Shown piece after piece: positions 1-8,295 of a stretch of DNA of 64,000 bases. Source of the stretch: Prolixibacteraceae bacterium (GTDB taxonomy: Bacteria > Bacteroidota > Bacteroidia > Bacteroidales > Prolixibacteraceae). The notes under the pieces are model-generated. The model did no database searches, was not told where the DNA came from, and saw only the letters and a list, made by a program, of their open reading frames with translations. The stretch is from assembly GCA_021740385.1 (NCBI GenBank), contig JAIOZY010000002.1, positions 1-64,000 on the forward strand, read 5' to 3'. The translations under genes were made by a program, and so were the position numbers. Each line of letters starts with the position of its first letter. Position 1 is the first letter of the stretch.

Positions 1-133
1 TTATTTTTCTCGGATTACTACCTTAAAGTGAGGGTGGGCTAATGGAACCGCCGTATACGGAACCGTACGTACGGTGGTGTGAGAGGTCGGAAAATAAAAT
101 AGGAGGAAAACTTATTTTATTTTCCTCCTACTC
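1..133 (+). mobile_element. 3' end of a group II intron (domains V and VI)
   Basis: Positions 46-78 fold as a domain V-like hairpin: ACCGCCGT pairs with ACGGTGGT (one G-U) around an inner ACG/CGT stem capped by GAAC. The linker GTGTGAGAGGTCGG follows, and 89-101 pairs perfectly with 113-125 (13 bp) as a domain VI candidate; a competing 10-bp pairing joins 101-110 with 120-129. This layout and the GTGTGAGAGG linker are what I recall from the 3' ends of bacterial group II introns. The intron-encoded reverse transcriptase would lie upstream, outside the window. The 3' splice point is probably near 130-133. The insertion sits about 95 bases before meaB. The intron call rests on structure and recalled motifs only. 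Confidence 0.68.
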
Positions 134-225
134 CTTTAATTGAGAAAAATAGCTGCAAGGTTTTTTTATTATTAAACAATGGCTTCCCGGGTTTGAAGCT
201 AAAAATTGTATCTTCGCAAAACCCG

Positions 226-1332
226 ATGAAAAAGGAAAACAGACATATAGAAAATGATCCCGGCTACAAGGGTTTAAAAGTAAATTCGGGAATCGACCAA
301 CCGCCTTCTGTAAACCCGAAAAGCGTGGGTAAAATGGTAAAGAAACGGGCTTTTCTCTCCATTGAAGAATATGTAGATGGCATCCTGGCCGGTAACCGCG
401 CAATATTAAGCAGGGCTGTTACGCTGGTTGAAAGTATAAAACCCGGGCACCAGGAGCTGGCCCAGGAAATTATTTTACGCTGCCTTCCCCATTCGGGCAA
501 GTCGTTGCGTATTGGGATTACCGGGGTGCCGGGTGCCGGCAAAAGCACCTTTATCGAAGCGCTTGGTAAACACATCACATCCCAACAGGGGAAACTAGCC
601 GTGCTTGCCATCGATCCCAGCAGCGAACGATCGAAAGGCAGTATCCTGGGCGACAAAACCCGGATGGAAGAACTGGCCAACGACTCCAACGCGTACATCC
701 GGCCTTCGCCCTCGGCAGGCTCGCTGGGCGGGGTGGCACGTAAAACCCGCGAAACGGTCATCCTTTGCGAAGCAGCAGGCTTCAACAATATTTTTATCGA
801 AACGGTTGGCGTGGGGCAAAGCGAAACGGCTGTTCATTCAATGGTCGATTTCTTTTTGCTGCTGCAAATTGCCGGAGCCGGTGATGAGCTGCAAGGAATT
901 AAACGGGGCATTATGGAAATGGCCGACGGCATTGTGATTAACAAAGCTGATGGGTCGAACATTGAAAAAGCAGAACTGGCGCAAAGGCAATTTGCCAACG
1001 CCATCCACCTTTTCCCGCCTTCACCATCGGGCTGGGCACCGCGTGTGATGAAATGCTCATCGGTAACACTTAACGGCATTGAAGATGTTTGGAAAATGGT
1101 TGCCGATTATGTTTCTTTTGTACATCAAAACGGCTTTTTTGATACAAAGCGCAACCAACAGGCAAAATACTGGATGTACGAATCAATCAATGAAAACCTG
1201 AAAACATCGTTTTACCAACACCCCCATGTTAAAAACATGATAAAACAGGTTGAAGATGCTGTATTGAATAAAAAAATGAGTTCATTTGTTGCTGCAAACA
1301 AATTACTAAAAGCATACTTTAAAAAAAGATAA
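226..1332 (+). CDS. meaB: Methylmalonyl-CoA mutase-associated GTPase MeaB (ArgK family)
   Basis: P-loop GTPase that chaperones adenosylcobalamin-dependent methylmalonyl-CoA mutase by gating cofactor loading and protecting the enzyme. The 368-residue product carries the Walker A motif GVPGAGKST near residue 100, the family motifs DPSSERSKGSILGDKTRM, ETVGVGQSE and AGAGDELQGIKRG, and a guanine-recognition NKAD. I start at ATG 226 because a promoter-like TATCTTCG lies just before it; an in-frame TTG at 193 and ATG at 334 are alternatives. The N-terminus before the conserved block is about 35 residues longer than in E. coli homologues, which favours 334 if that extension is not real. The mutase is not in the window, but the carboxylase pair at 5312-7201 belongs to the same pathway. 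Confidence 0.93.
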   Translation: MKKENRHIENDPGYKGLKVNSGIDQPPSVNPKSVGKMVKKRAFLSIEEYVDGILAGNRAILSRAVTLVESIKPGHQELAQEIILRCLPHSGKSLRIGITGVPGAGKSTFIEALGKHITSQQGKLAVLAIDPSSERSKGSILGDKTRMEELANDSNAYIRPSPSAGSLGGVARKTRETVILCEAAGFNNIFIETVGVGQSETAVHSMVDFFLLLQIAGAGDELQGIKRGIMEMADGIVINKADGSNIEKAELAQRQFANAIHLFPPSPSGWAPRVMKCSSVTLNGIEDVWKMVADYVSFVHQNGFFDTKRNQQAKYWMYESINENLKTSFYQHPHVKNMIKQVEDAVLNKKMSSFVAANKLLKAYFKKR

Positions 1333-1375
1333 CACAATATGAATTAATAAGATGAGACACCGGAACTGTATCCGG

Positions 1376-1418
1376 AAGCCGTTTCATAACAGAACATAAC
1401 GTTTGTTTTCGGCTTTTT
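1376..1418 (+). terminator. Possible rho-independent terminator after meaB
   Basis: AAGCCG at 1376-1381 pairs with CGGCTT at 1410-1415 and is followed by a short T run. The loop is long (28 nt), so the call is tentative. Confidence 0.4.
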
Positions 1419-1450
1419 ACAGTTTCATCGTTAACGAAAAAAGGAGTAAC

Positions 1451-2548
1451 ATGAAGAAATTTATCCTGATCACTTTTTTGGCCTTGCTTTTTGCCGCATG
1501 TCAAAAAAACAACAGTTATACCATAACAGGCAATGTTGTACCTGCCGAAGACGGGCAAATAATCCTTTATGGTTTTGAGAATGGGAACCCTTCGGCAGTT
1601 GATACAGCAGCTATTTCCGAAGGCGAATTTATTTTTAAGGGCACAATTGAAGAACCCGACCTCAGGCTAATGTCGATTAAAGGAAGAAACAGTTACGTGG
1701 CACAGTTGTTCCTCGAGCCGGGAAAAATGAACATGACCATTTACCCCGACAGCTTTCAGGCTAATGTTGTTACCGGGTCTAAATCGCAGGAAATTTTCCA
1801 GGAATACATCGATGAGATGGTGCGAATGTCACGTGCCGGTAAAGACCTGGAAGAACGGTTCATCGAGTCACGGTCAACGGGCAACCAGGATGAGCTTGAA
1901 GCCATCCAGTTTGAATACCAGACTATGATGGACAACAGCGAGCTGTATGCACGCAATTTCATTAAAGAATACCAGTCGTCGCCGGTAGCAGCTTATGTTT
2001 ACCTGATGAATTTTTACGAATCGGCCGATGCTGAAGAACTGGATTCGATGCTGGCCATGTTTGAACCCATAAAAACATCGCAGTTTGTCGAAACCATCCA
2101 GAAAAGGGCCGATGCCTTGCGTGCTTCGGGCATTGGCGCTGAAGCGCCCGAAATATACCTGAAAAACCCCGAAGGCTTACCGGTATCGCTAAAACAATTC
2201 CGCGGCAAATACGTGCTGATCGATTTCTGGGCCTCGTGGTGCCAGCCCTGTATTGTTGAAATGCCGGTAATTAAAAGCATTTATGCCGATTATAATGACA
2301 AAGGGTTTGAAATACTGGGTGTATCGTTAGACCGTGAAGAAAAAGCATGGCTCGATGCCATTGAAAATTACAGCATGGATTGGGTGCACGTTTGGGACTT
2401 AGGCGGCGAAACCCCGGGCGAAACAGCCAATAAATACGGCGTGAACGGAATTCCCTACACCGTGCTGATCGACAAAGAGGGAAAAATCATTGCCAAAAAC
2501 CTGCGGGGCGAACAGCTTCGTGAAAAAATCGCCGAACTTTTTGATTAA
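1451..2548 (+). CDS. TlpA-like thiol:disulfide oxidoreductase lipoprotein with DUF4369-like N-terminus
   Basis: Predicted periplasmic thioredoxin-fold lipoprotein that would reduce or exchange disulfides. The 365-residue product opens with a lipoprotein signal peptide ending in the lipobox LFAAC (Cys about 17). Residues ~22-125 form a beta-rich DUF4369-like domain, a helical linker follows, and the thioredoxin domain (~225-365) carries WASWCQPC with the CxxC pair at about 264-267 and the later cis-proline segment GIPYTVLID. ATG 1451 is chosen over an upstream TTG (1403) because AAGGAG lies at 1441-1446 and the signal peptide starts exactly there. This architecture is common in Bacteroidota, usually in several copies; the specific client is not evident here. 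Confidence 0.9.
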   Translation: MKKFILITFLALLFAACQKNNSYTITGNVVPAEDGQIILYGFENGNPSAVDTAAISEGEFIFKGTIEEPDLRLMSIKGRNSYVAQLFLEPGKMNMTIYPDSFQANVVTGSKSQEIFQEYIDEMVRMSRAGKDLEERFIESRSTGNQDELEAIQFEYQTMMDNSELYARNFIKEYQSSPVAAYVYLMNFYESADAEELDSMLAMFEPIKTSQFVETIQKRADALRASGIGAEAPEIYLKNPEGLPVSLKQFRGKYVLIDFWASWCQPCIVEMPVIKSIYADYNDKGFEILGVSLDREEKAWLDAIENYSMDWVHVWDLGGETPGETANKYGVNGIPYTVLIDKEGKIIAKNLRGEQLREKIAELFD

Positions 2549-2549
2549 T

Positions 2550-2596
2550 ACCGGGCTGGAAGCTGATGACTGCTGGTTTACGATAGCCCCGGTTTT
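2550..2596 (+). terminator. Rho-independent terminator after the TlpA-like gene
   Basis: ACCGGGCT (2550-2557) pairs with AGCCCCGGT (2585-2593) with one bulged base, followed by TTTT. It begins directly after the stop codon. Confidence 0.55.
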
Positions 2597-2784
2597 CTTC
2601 AAGCCTAAAGGATGAAATGACAAATTGGGTAAATGAATTTTCCCACAAATCCGCCAGTTATTGGATGTATTACGCTAATCCCGCTTTTACGAGACAGGCG
2701 TACACGTTTTTGTATTAATTGTAAATCAAAAACGAGGGTCCTTGCAAAAATGTTCGGTGAAAGAAGTCGTGTGTGAAATTTTCA

Positions 2785-2792
2785 TAATTTTG
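2785..2792 (+). promoter_or_regulatory. -7 promoter box of tgt
   Basis: TAATTTTG is an exact match to the Bacteroidota TAnnTTTG box and lies 18 bases before the tgt ATG at 2811. No good TTTG -33 box was found at the usual distance, so it is half a promoter by sequence. Confidence 0.5.
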
Positions 2793-2810
2793 TGCGGTTT
2801 AACAACAAAC

Positions 2811-3941
2811 ATGGATTTTCAACTCATACATACATCGGTTAAGTCAAAGGCAAGGGCAGGCATTTTTAAAACCGCGCACGGCGAAGTGGAAACGCCGGTA
2901 TTCATGCCTGTTGGTACAGCCGGCTCGGTTAAGGGTGTTCACATTAAAGAGCTGGACGAAGACATAAAAGCACAAATTATACTGGGCAACACGTATCACT
3001 TGTACCTGAGGCCCGGAATCGATATCATTGAAAGCGCGGGCGGGTTGCACAAATTTAACGGGTGGAACAAACCTATACTAACCGACAGTGGCGGATTTCA
3101 GGTTTTTTCGCTGGCCGACATCAACAAACTTAACGAAGAGGGCGTTAAATTCCAGTCGCACATCGATGGCTCGTACCACATGTTCACTCCCGAAAACTCA
3201 ATCGACATACAACGGTCAATTGGTGCCGACATCATCATGGCATTTGACGAGTGCACACCGGGCGATGCCGATTATGCCTATGCCAAAAAATCGCTTGAAC
3301 TCACCCAGCGCTGGCTCGACAGGTGCGTTGAACACTTTAACAATACTTCACCCAAATATGGGCACGGGCAAGCCCTTTTCCCCATTGTACAGGGGTGTGT
3401 TTACCCCGATTTGCGCAAAGTGGCGGCCAAACATGTAACACAGTACAACAGCGATGGTTATGCCATTGGCGGGTTGGCTGTTGGCGAAAAAGAAGAGGTG
3501 ATGTATGCAATGATTGAAGTGGTTAACGATATACTACCCGGAGATAAACCCCGTTATTTAATGGGTGTGGGCACTCCGGTAAACATGCTCGAAGCCATCG
3601 ACCGCGGTGTAGATATGTTTGACTGTGTTATGCCTACACGAAACGGCCGAAACGGTATGTTGTTTACAAAGGAAGGCATGATTAACATCCGGAATAAAAA
3701 ATGGGAAAACGACTTTACCCCGGTTGACCCCGAGGGGACATCGTATGTCGACCAGGCCTACAGCCGGGCCTATTTAAGGCACCTGATCATTTCAAAGGAA
3801 ATGCTTGGCGCACAAATTGCAAGCATTCATAATCTGGCTTTTTACACCTGGCTCACACGTGAGGCCAGAAACCAGGTTATGAAAAACAATTTTCATGAGT
3901 GGAAGGCTGAAATGATCGGCCGGTTGAACAGAAAGCTATAA
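2811..3941 (+). CDS. tgt: Queuine/preQ1 tRNA-ribosyltransferase (tRNA-guanine transglycosylase)
   Basis: Exchanges the wobble guanine of GUN-anticodon tRNAs for preQ1 during queuosine synthesis. The 376-residue TIM-barrel protein has the substrate-binding motif DSGGFQVFS (Asp near residue 92), the GGLAVGE loop, and the nucleophile region DMFDCVMPTRNGRNG (Asp near 270). ATG 2811 is used because conserved sequence starts there and a TAnnTTTG box is just upstream. The usual zinc site (CxCxxC shortly before SRAYLrHL) is absent: the segment reads DPEGTSYVDQAYSRAYLRHL, so Gly, Ser and Asp stand where cysteines are expected. I recall similar sequences in other Bacteroidota, so this may be a lineage trait. 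The permease at 3964 follows after 22 bases, probably in the same transcript. Confidence 0.95.
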   Translation: MDFQLIHTSVKSKARAGIFKTAHGEVETPVFMPVGTAGSVKGVHIKELDEDIKAQIILGNTYHLYLRPGIDIIESAGGLHKFNGWNKPILTDSGGFQVFSLADINKLNEEGVKFQSHIDGSYHMFTPENSIDIQRSIGADIIMAFDECTPGDADYAYAKKSLELTQRWLDRCVEHFNNTSPKYGHGQALFPIVQGCVYPDLRKVAAKHVTQYNSDGYAIGGLAVGEKEEVMYAMIEVVNDILPGDKPRYLMGVGTPVNMLEAIDRGVDMFDCVMPTRNGRNGMLFTKEGMINIRNKKWENDFTPVDPEGTSYVDQAYSRAYLRHLIISKEMLGAQIASIHNLAFYTWLTREARNQVMKNNFHEWKAEMIGRLNRKL

Positions 3942-3963
3942 CAAAAAATTTTTCACGTGTATT

Positions 3964-5055
3964 ATGCGTTTACGCTTACTAAAAAAAATTGATTTATACA
4001 TTATCGGGAAATTCCTGGGCACCTTTTTTTTCGCCATAGCCCTTATCATTGGCATTGCCATTGTTTTCGACATCAGCGAAAAAATTGACGACTTTATTGA
4101 GAACGAAGCCCCGTTAAGGGCGATAATTTTTGACTATTACCTGAATTTCATCCCCTACTTTGTCAATTTGTTCAGTGGCCTGTTTATTTTTATTGCCGTA
4201 ATTTTCTTCACTTCAAAAATGGCTTCCAATTCAGAAATTATTGCTATGCTTAGCAGCGGCGTAAGTTTCAACCGGTTAATGAGGCCTTACATGATTTCAG
4301 CCCTGGTAATATGCATACTTTCATACGCATTGGGTAATTTTATTATACCTCCGGCCAATAACGAACGCATTCAGTTTACGTACAATTATGTTAAGAAAAA
4401 ACCTTCCAACCGCGACCGCGACATACACCGGCAAATTGAACCGGGCATATACATTTACATGGAAAGGTATGATTCAAACAACGATTACGGGCGAAAATTT
4501 TCGATTGAAAAATTCGAAGGGCGGAAACTGGTTTCAAAGCTAACGGCGAATTATATACGATGGGACCGTGAAAAAAAAATTTGGACTTTAACCGATTATG
4601 TAATCAGGGATATTTACCCCGATGGAGAAGAAATTACAACGGGTTCCAAAAAAGACACAACCCTCGCTATGCTTCCCGGTGAATTCAAATCGACCAAAGA
4701 CGATGTAGAAATCATGACTTTGGGCGAGCTGATCAATTTCATCAAACAACAACGACTACGGGGCGTTAGTTCGCTTGAGCAATATGAAGTTGAACGCCAC
4801 CGTCGGGCTGCAATACCTTTTTCGTCGTTTATACTTACTTTAATTGGCGCTTCCATCGCATCGAGAAAAATCCGCGGGGGCATTGGCCTGCATCTGGGCA
4901 TTGGCCTAGCCCTCAGTTTCACGTACCTCATGTTTATGCAGGTTACAAAAATATTTGCCCTCAGCGGGGCCGTATCGCCGCTCATTTCGATGTGGATACC
5001 CAACATTGTATACGGAATCATTGCCTTTTTCATGTACCGATGGGCTGCCCGGTAA
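3964..5055 (+). CDS. LptF/LptG (YjgP/YjgQ) family permease of the LPS transporter
   Basis: Inner-membrane permease that works with the LptB ATPase to extract lipopolysaccharide and pass it to the periplasmic bridge. The 363-residue protein has the family pattern: three N-terminal membrane segments (about 15-38, 58-82, 103-125), a periplasmic beta domain (about 140-265), and three C-terminal segments ending in FFMYRWAAR. The N-terminal coupling region KKIDLYIIGKFLGTF is typical. Sequence alone does not let me separate LptF from LptG, so no symbol is given. It starts 22 bases after tgt and is probably co-transcribed. It complements the lipid A genes further along (lpxK, LpxL-like). Confidence 0.9.
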   Translation: MRLRLLKKIDLYIIGKFLGTFFFAIALIIGIAIVFDISEKIDDFIENEAPLRAIIFDYYLNFIPYFVNLFSGLFIFIAVIFFTSKMASNSEIIAMLSSGVSFNRLMRPYMISALVICILSYALGNFIIPPANNERIQFTYNYVKKKPSNRDRDIHRQIEPGIYIYMERYDSNNDYGRKFSIEKFEGRKLVSKLTANYIRWDREKKIWTLTDYVIRDIYPDGEEITTGSKKDTTLAMLPGEFKSTKDDVEIMTLGELINFIKQQRLRGVSSLEQYEVERHRRAAIPFSSFILTLIGASIASRKIRGGIGLHLGIGLALSFTYLMFMQVTKIFALSGAVSPLISMWIPNIVYGIIAFFMYRWAAR

Positions 5056-5311
5056 ATATGCTTTAAAACAACCGGCCATACACACCTGTTATTTAGGGTC
5101 ATATTGGCATTTCTCCGGATAAAATATGCCTGAGAAACACTAATTTTTGCATATTTCTGCCCGTATAGCGTGAAAGTTTTTAATTTTGAACCCGCAAATT
5201 ATTCCAATCGTTGAAAATGATTGTGCTGTATATAAATCATTTTCGTTTTGAGAACATACCAATCGCGCGGATTTAATATTAAAGTAAACAGGTTCTATTA
5301 AATCAAATTTT

Positions 5312-6856
5312 ATGTCACTAAAAAGAAACATCCAGGATCTTCGAAAAAGGAAGATCGAGGTTCAAAAAGGGGGTGGCGACAAGGCCATTGAAAAACAAAT
5401 GGCCATGGGTAAGTTAACAGCCCGTGAGCGCATCCTTTACATTCTTGATGAAAACTCGTTTCATGAATACGACCTATTCGTTGAACACCTTGCCCGTGAT
5501 TTCGACATGGACAAAAAAGTACTTCATGGCGATGGTGTAATAACCGGGACCGGCACCATTTATGGGTCACCTGTTTGTATTTACGCACAGGATTTTACCG
5601 TTGCAGGCGGCTCGCTGGGCCTGATGCATGCCCGTAAAATTACCAAAATCATGGATCATGCCCTCAAAATGCGTGTTCCCCTCATCGGTATTAACGATTC
5701 TGGCGGTGCACGTATTCAGGAAGGCGTGAATTCGCTTGCCGGATATGGCGAAATATTTTTCCGTAACACACTGGCCTCCGGGGTTATCCCACAATTATCT
5801 GTCATTCTTGGCCCCTGCGCCGGCGGTGCCGTTTATTCACCGGCACTAACCGATTTCGTTTTTGTGGTAGAAAACATTTCCAAAATGTTTATTACCGGGC
5901 CAAACGTAATCAAAACTGTGCTGGGCGAAGAAATTTCGATGGAAGACCTTGGCGGGGCACAGGTTCATTGCGAAATATCAGGTAATGCCCATTTTTACGC
6001 CAAAAGCGAACAGGAATGTTTCGAACAAATCAAAAAGCTGATTGAATACATACCGCGGCACAACACCGAAAAAGCGGCAAAAAAGGAACCGGCAGAACCG
6101 CTGAAGAAATACAATATTGAAAGGATTGTGCCCAATAATCCCCGCTACCCGTACAACATTAAAGACATCATTAAGGCCATAACCGACAATTCGGAATTTT
6201 TCGAGATTATGGAAATGTACGCGCCCAATATTGTTATAGGCTTTGGACGCATGAAAGGTGAAACCTGCGGCTTTGTTGCCAACCAGCCAAACGTGCTGGC
6301 CGGCGTGCTCGATTGCGACAGCTCCGACAAAGCGGCCCGTTTTATTCGTTACTGCGATTCGTTTAACATTCCCATCATCACCCTTGAAGATATGCCCGGC
6401 TACCTGCCCGGAGTCGATCAGGAACACATGGGCGTGATACGCCACGGTGCAAAAATTCTGTATGCATACAGCGAAGCTACCGTTCCAAAAATTACCGTCA
6501 TCATCCGTAAAGCATACGGCGGAGGGTACATTGCCATGAACTCACGCCACCTGCGTGCCGACTTTGTTTTTGCCTGGCCAACAGCCGAAATTGCCGTTAT
6601 GGGTCCCGAGGGTGCTGCGAACATTGTTTTCCGAAAAGAAATAATGGAAGCCGAAGACCCGGAAGCCATGCGGAAACAAAAAATTGAAGAATACAAAGAA
6701 AAATTTGCAAACCCGTTTGTGGCTGCAGCACAGGGCTATATCGATGAAGTGATTGAACCGGCCGAAACCCGTTCGATGTTGCTTCACGCGCTTAGTGTTG
6801 CCGAAAACAAATCGGTATCAATGCCTCGCAAAAAACACGGTATCCCACCCTTTTAA
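5312..6856 (+). CDS. Acyl-CoA carboxylase carboxyltransferase (beta) subunit, propionyl-CoA carboxylase / methylmalonyl-CoA decarboxylase type
   Basis: Biotin-dependent carboxyltransferase that moves CO2 between carboxybiotin and an acyl-CoA, most likely propionyl-CoA/methylmalonyl-CoA. The 514-residue protein has two crotonase-like halves; oxyanion-hole glycine motifs are visible in GPCAGGAVYSPALTDF (first half) and KAYGGGYIAMNSR (second half). The substrate motif GGARIQEGVNSLAGYGEIF matches the propionyl-CoA carboxylase beta family. The biotin carrier follows after 12 bases. No biotin carboxylase (accC) or membrane OadB-like subunit is adjacent, so whether it works as carboxylase or decarboxylase cannot be settled here. 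MeaB at the window start supports a methylmalonyl-CoA pathway. Confidence 0.92.
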   Translation: MSLKRNIQDLRKRKIEVQKGGGDKAIEKQMAMGKLTARERILYILDENSFHEYDLFVEHLARDFDMDKKVLHGDGVITGTGTIYGSPVCIYAQDFTVAGGSLGLMHARKITKIMDHALKMRVPLIGINDSGGARIQEGVNSLAGYGEIFFRNTLASGVIPQLSVILGPCAGGAVYSPALTDFVFVVENISKMFITGPNVIKTVLGEEISMEDLGGAQVHCEISGNAHFYAKSEQECFEQIKKLIEYIPRHNTEKAAKKEPAEPLKKYNIERIVPNNPRYPYNIKDIIKAITDNSEFFEIMEMYAPNIVIGFGRMKGETCGFVANQPNVLAGVLDCDSSDKAARFIRYCDSFNIPIITLEDMPGYLPGVDQEHMGVIRHGAKILYAYSEATVPKITVIIRKAYGGGYIAMNSRHLRADFVFAWPTAEIAVMGPEGAANIVFRKEIMEAEDPEAMRKQKIEEYKEKFANPFVAAAQGYIDEVIEPAETRSMLLHALSVAENKSVSMPRKKHGIPPF

Positions 6857-6868
6857 AGCTTATACAAA

Positions 6869-7201
6869 ATGGCAAAATTCGACGAAAGTACATTTGACAA
6901 ATATCCCGTATTGCCAACAGCAAGTGGCACATACCGGACAAACCTAACCCGTAAATACCAAAACAGGAAGAAATGGGAAGGCCTCAATCTGAAAAAAATC
7001 TACACAATCATTCCCGGAACAATAATTGATGTTTTGGTCAAAAACGGTCAATTGGTTAAAGAGGGCGAAACACTGCTGATTCTTGAAGCAATGAAAATGC
7101 AGAGTCAGATATTAATGCCTTTCGATGGAAAAATAAAAAGGGTTAACGTTAAACCTGATGATAAAGTCCCGAAAAATCATGTAATGGTTGAAATCGCATA
7201 A
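6869..7201 (+). CDS. Biotin carboxyl carrier protein (biotin/lipoyl-binding domain)
   Basis: Carries the biotin that shuttles CO2 to the carboxyltransferase encoded just upstream. The 110-residue product has a C-terminal biotinyl domain (about 40-110) with the canonical EAMKM motif; the modified lysine is near residue 75. Residues 1-35 are a polar, basic segment with no recognised fold, probably a linker or docking region. Unlike many carriers there is no long Ala/Pro-rich hinge. The gene begins 12 bases after its partner and ends at a terminator, so the two form a compact two-gene operon. The biotin carboxylase needed to load it must lie elsewhere in the genome. Confidence 0.92.
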   Translation: MAKFDESTFDKYPVLPTASGTYRTNLTRKYQNRKKWEGLNLKKIYTIIPGTIIDVLVKNGQLVKEGETLLILEAMKMQSQILMPFDGKIKRVNVKPDDKVPKNHVMVEIA

Positions 7202-7206
7202 AAATC

Positions 7207-7237
7207 AAGCCGGGTTCAAGTTATCCGGCTTTTTTTA
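7207..7237 (+). terminator. Rho-independent terminator of the carboxylase operon
   Basis: AAGCCGG (7207-7213) pairs with CCGGCTT (7225-7231), followed by a T run to 7236. It overlaps the stop codon of the convergent ispE. Confidence 0.8.
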
Positions 7238-8038
7238 TTCTTCCCAATAAAATAATCCGGAAAATTCTTTTTTAAATGACGGGGCATCTTTTTTGAAAAT
7301 CCCAAACACTGCCGACCCGCTTCCCGACATTGAAGCGTACATTGCACCGAGCGCATACAATTGATTTTTTATGCCCTCAATTTCGGGGTAACGTTGAAAA
7401 ACATTTTCCTCAAAACGGTTCAATACTTTTCCGGACCATTTTGCGGGTGGATACTTGATAATATCGGGCAACGAAACTGCCGGAGCCTGAGGCTTAATGT
7501 TCCGGTAAGCTTCTGCCGTCGATACCGAACAGGCTGGTTTTACCACAACAATTTTGCTCGATTTAAGATTAAGGTTTATGTTGGTAAAAAGGTTTCCCCT
7601 CCCCTCGGCAAAAACGGGCTTGTTGCCAATAAAAAATGCACAGTCGCTTCCGAGCGTTACAGCCATTTCGGTTAGTTCGTTGTTCGATAAACCCAAATCA
7701 AACAATGCATTCAGCCCGGTTAGTGTGTATGCTGCATTGGACGAACCACCGCCAAGTCCGGCACCCATGGGAATCATTTTATGCAGGTGAATACGAACGG
7801 GGGATATTTTATACTGTTCTTTTAACAGCAAATATGCTTTTGTTATCAGGTTTTCATTCCCCGTAGCATCAACCGAAAGCCCTGAAGTGGATAATCGAAA
7901 TTCACGGGAAGGGACTATTTCCATGATATCGCAGAGCGTAAGGGGATAAAATACCGTTTCAAGGTCGTGAAAACCATCGGACCTTTTCCGGATAACCTCA
8001 AGCCCGATGTTAATTTTTGCATTTGAAAAAAGCACCAT
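7235..8038 (-). CDS. ispE: 4-diphosphocytidyl-2-C-methyl-D-erythritol kinase
   Basis: GHMP kinase of the non-mevalonate (MEP) isoprenoid pathway; it phosphorylates the 2-hydroxyl of CDP-methylerythritol. The 267-residue protein begins with the typical FSNAKINIGLEVIRKRSDGFH and carries the ATP-binding motif PMGAGLGGGSSNAAYTL near residues 88-104 and the third GHMP motif MSGSGSAVFGIF near the C-terminus. Length is slightly below the E. coli enzyme (283) but normal for Bacteroidota. It is convergent with the carboxylase operon and shares its terminator region. No neighbour belongs to the same pathway. Confidence 0.95.
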   Translation of the reverse strand: MVLFSNAKINIGLEVIRKRSDGFHDLETVFYPLTLCDIMEIVPSREFRLSTSGLSVDATGNENLITKAYLLLKEQYKISPVRIHLHKMIPMGAGLGGGSSNAAYTLTGLNALFDLGLSNNELTEMAVTLGSDCAFFIGNKPVFAEGRGNLFTNINLNLKSSKIVVVKPACSVSTAEAYRNIKPQAPAVSLPDIIKYPPAKWSGKVLNRFEENVFQRYPEIEGIKNQLYALGAMYASMSGSGSAVFGIFKKDAPSFKKEFSGLFYWEE

Positions 8039-8090
8039 GAAAATTTAATTGTTGTGGTTAATGAAGTTCAGAATAAAAAACAAATTTACC

Positions 8091-8119
8091 GAAAATAAAA
8101 AAGCCTCAACATTGAGGCT
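8091..8119 (-). terminator. Terminator of the micropeptide transcript
   Basis: AGCCTCAA (8102-8109) and TTGAGGCT (8112-8119) are perfect complements; on the minus strand the hairpin is followed by TTTTTATTTTC. It lies about 60 bases past the stop of the 30-residue reading frame and marks an independent minus-strand transcript upstream of ispE. Confidence 0.65.
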
Positions 8120-8181
8120 GTAAAAATTTCAAGGCTGGTTAACAAAACCAACCTGTGTAATGGCCATATTTTTCCAAGGCT

Positions 8182-8274
8182 TTAATGAGCCTTATGACTG
8201 TTTCGCGATTCTGCTAGGAAAGCAATGCCTACAGCCATTAAAAAAATTCCAAATGCAATTAATATATACAACAT
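8182..8274 (-). CDS. Putative 30-residue membrane micropeptide
   Basis: Not a recognised family. The frame runs from ATG at 8274 to TAA at 8182. It begins MLYILIAFGI, continues as a hydrophobic stretch of about 20 residues (one membrane helix with Gly at 9 and 16), and ends in the polar tail AESRNSHKAH. Support for a real gene is contextual: an exact TAACTTTG promoter box lies about 30 bases upstream on the same strand, and a strong terminator follows. This is the only frame between those signals that looks like a protein. The predicted topology is a single-pass inner-membrane peptide. Codons alone are too few to prove translation, and the RNA could instead be non-coding. Confidence 0.5.
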   Translation of the reverse strand: MLYILIAFGIFLMAVGIAFLAESRNSHKAH

Positions 8275-8295
8275 AGCGTGGTGGTTTTAATGAAC

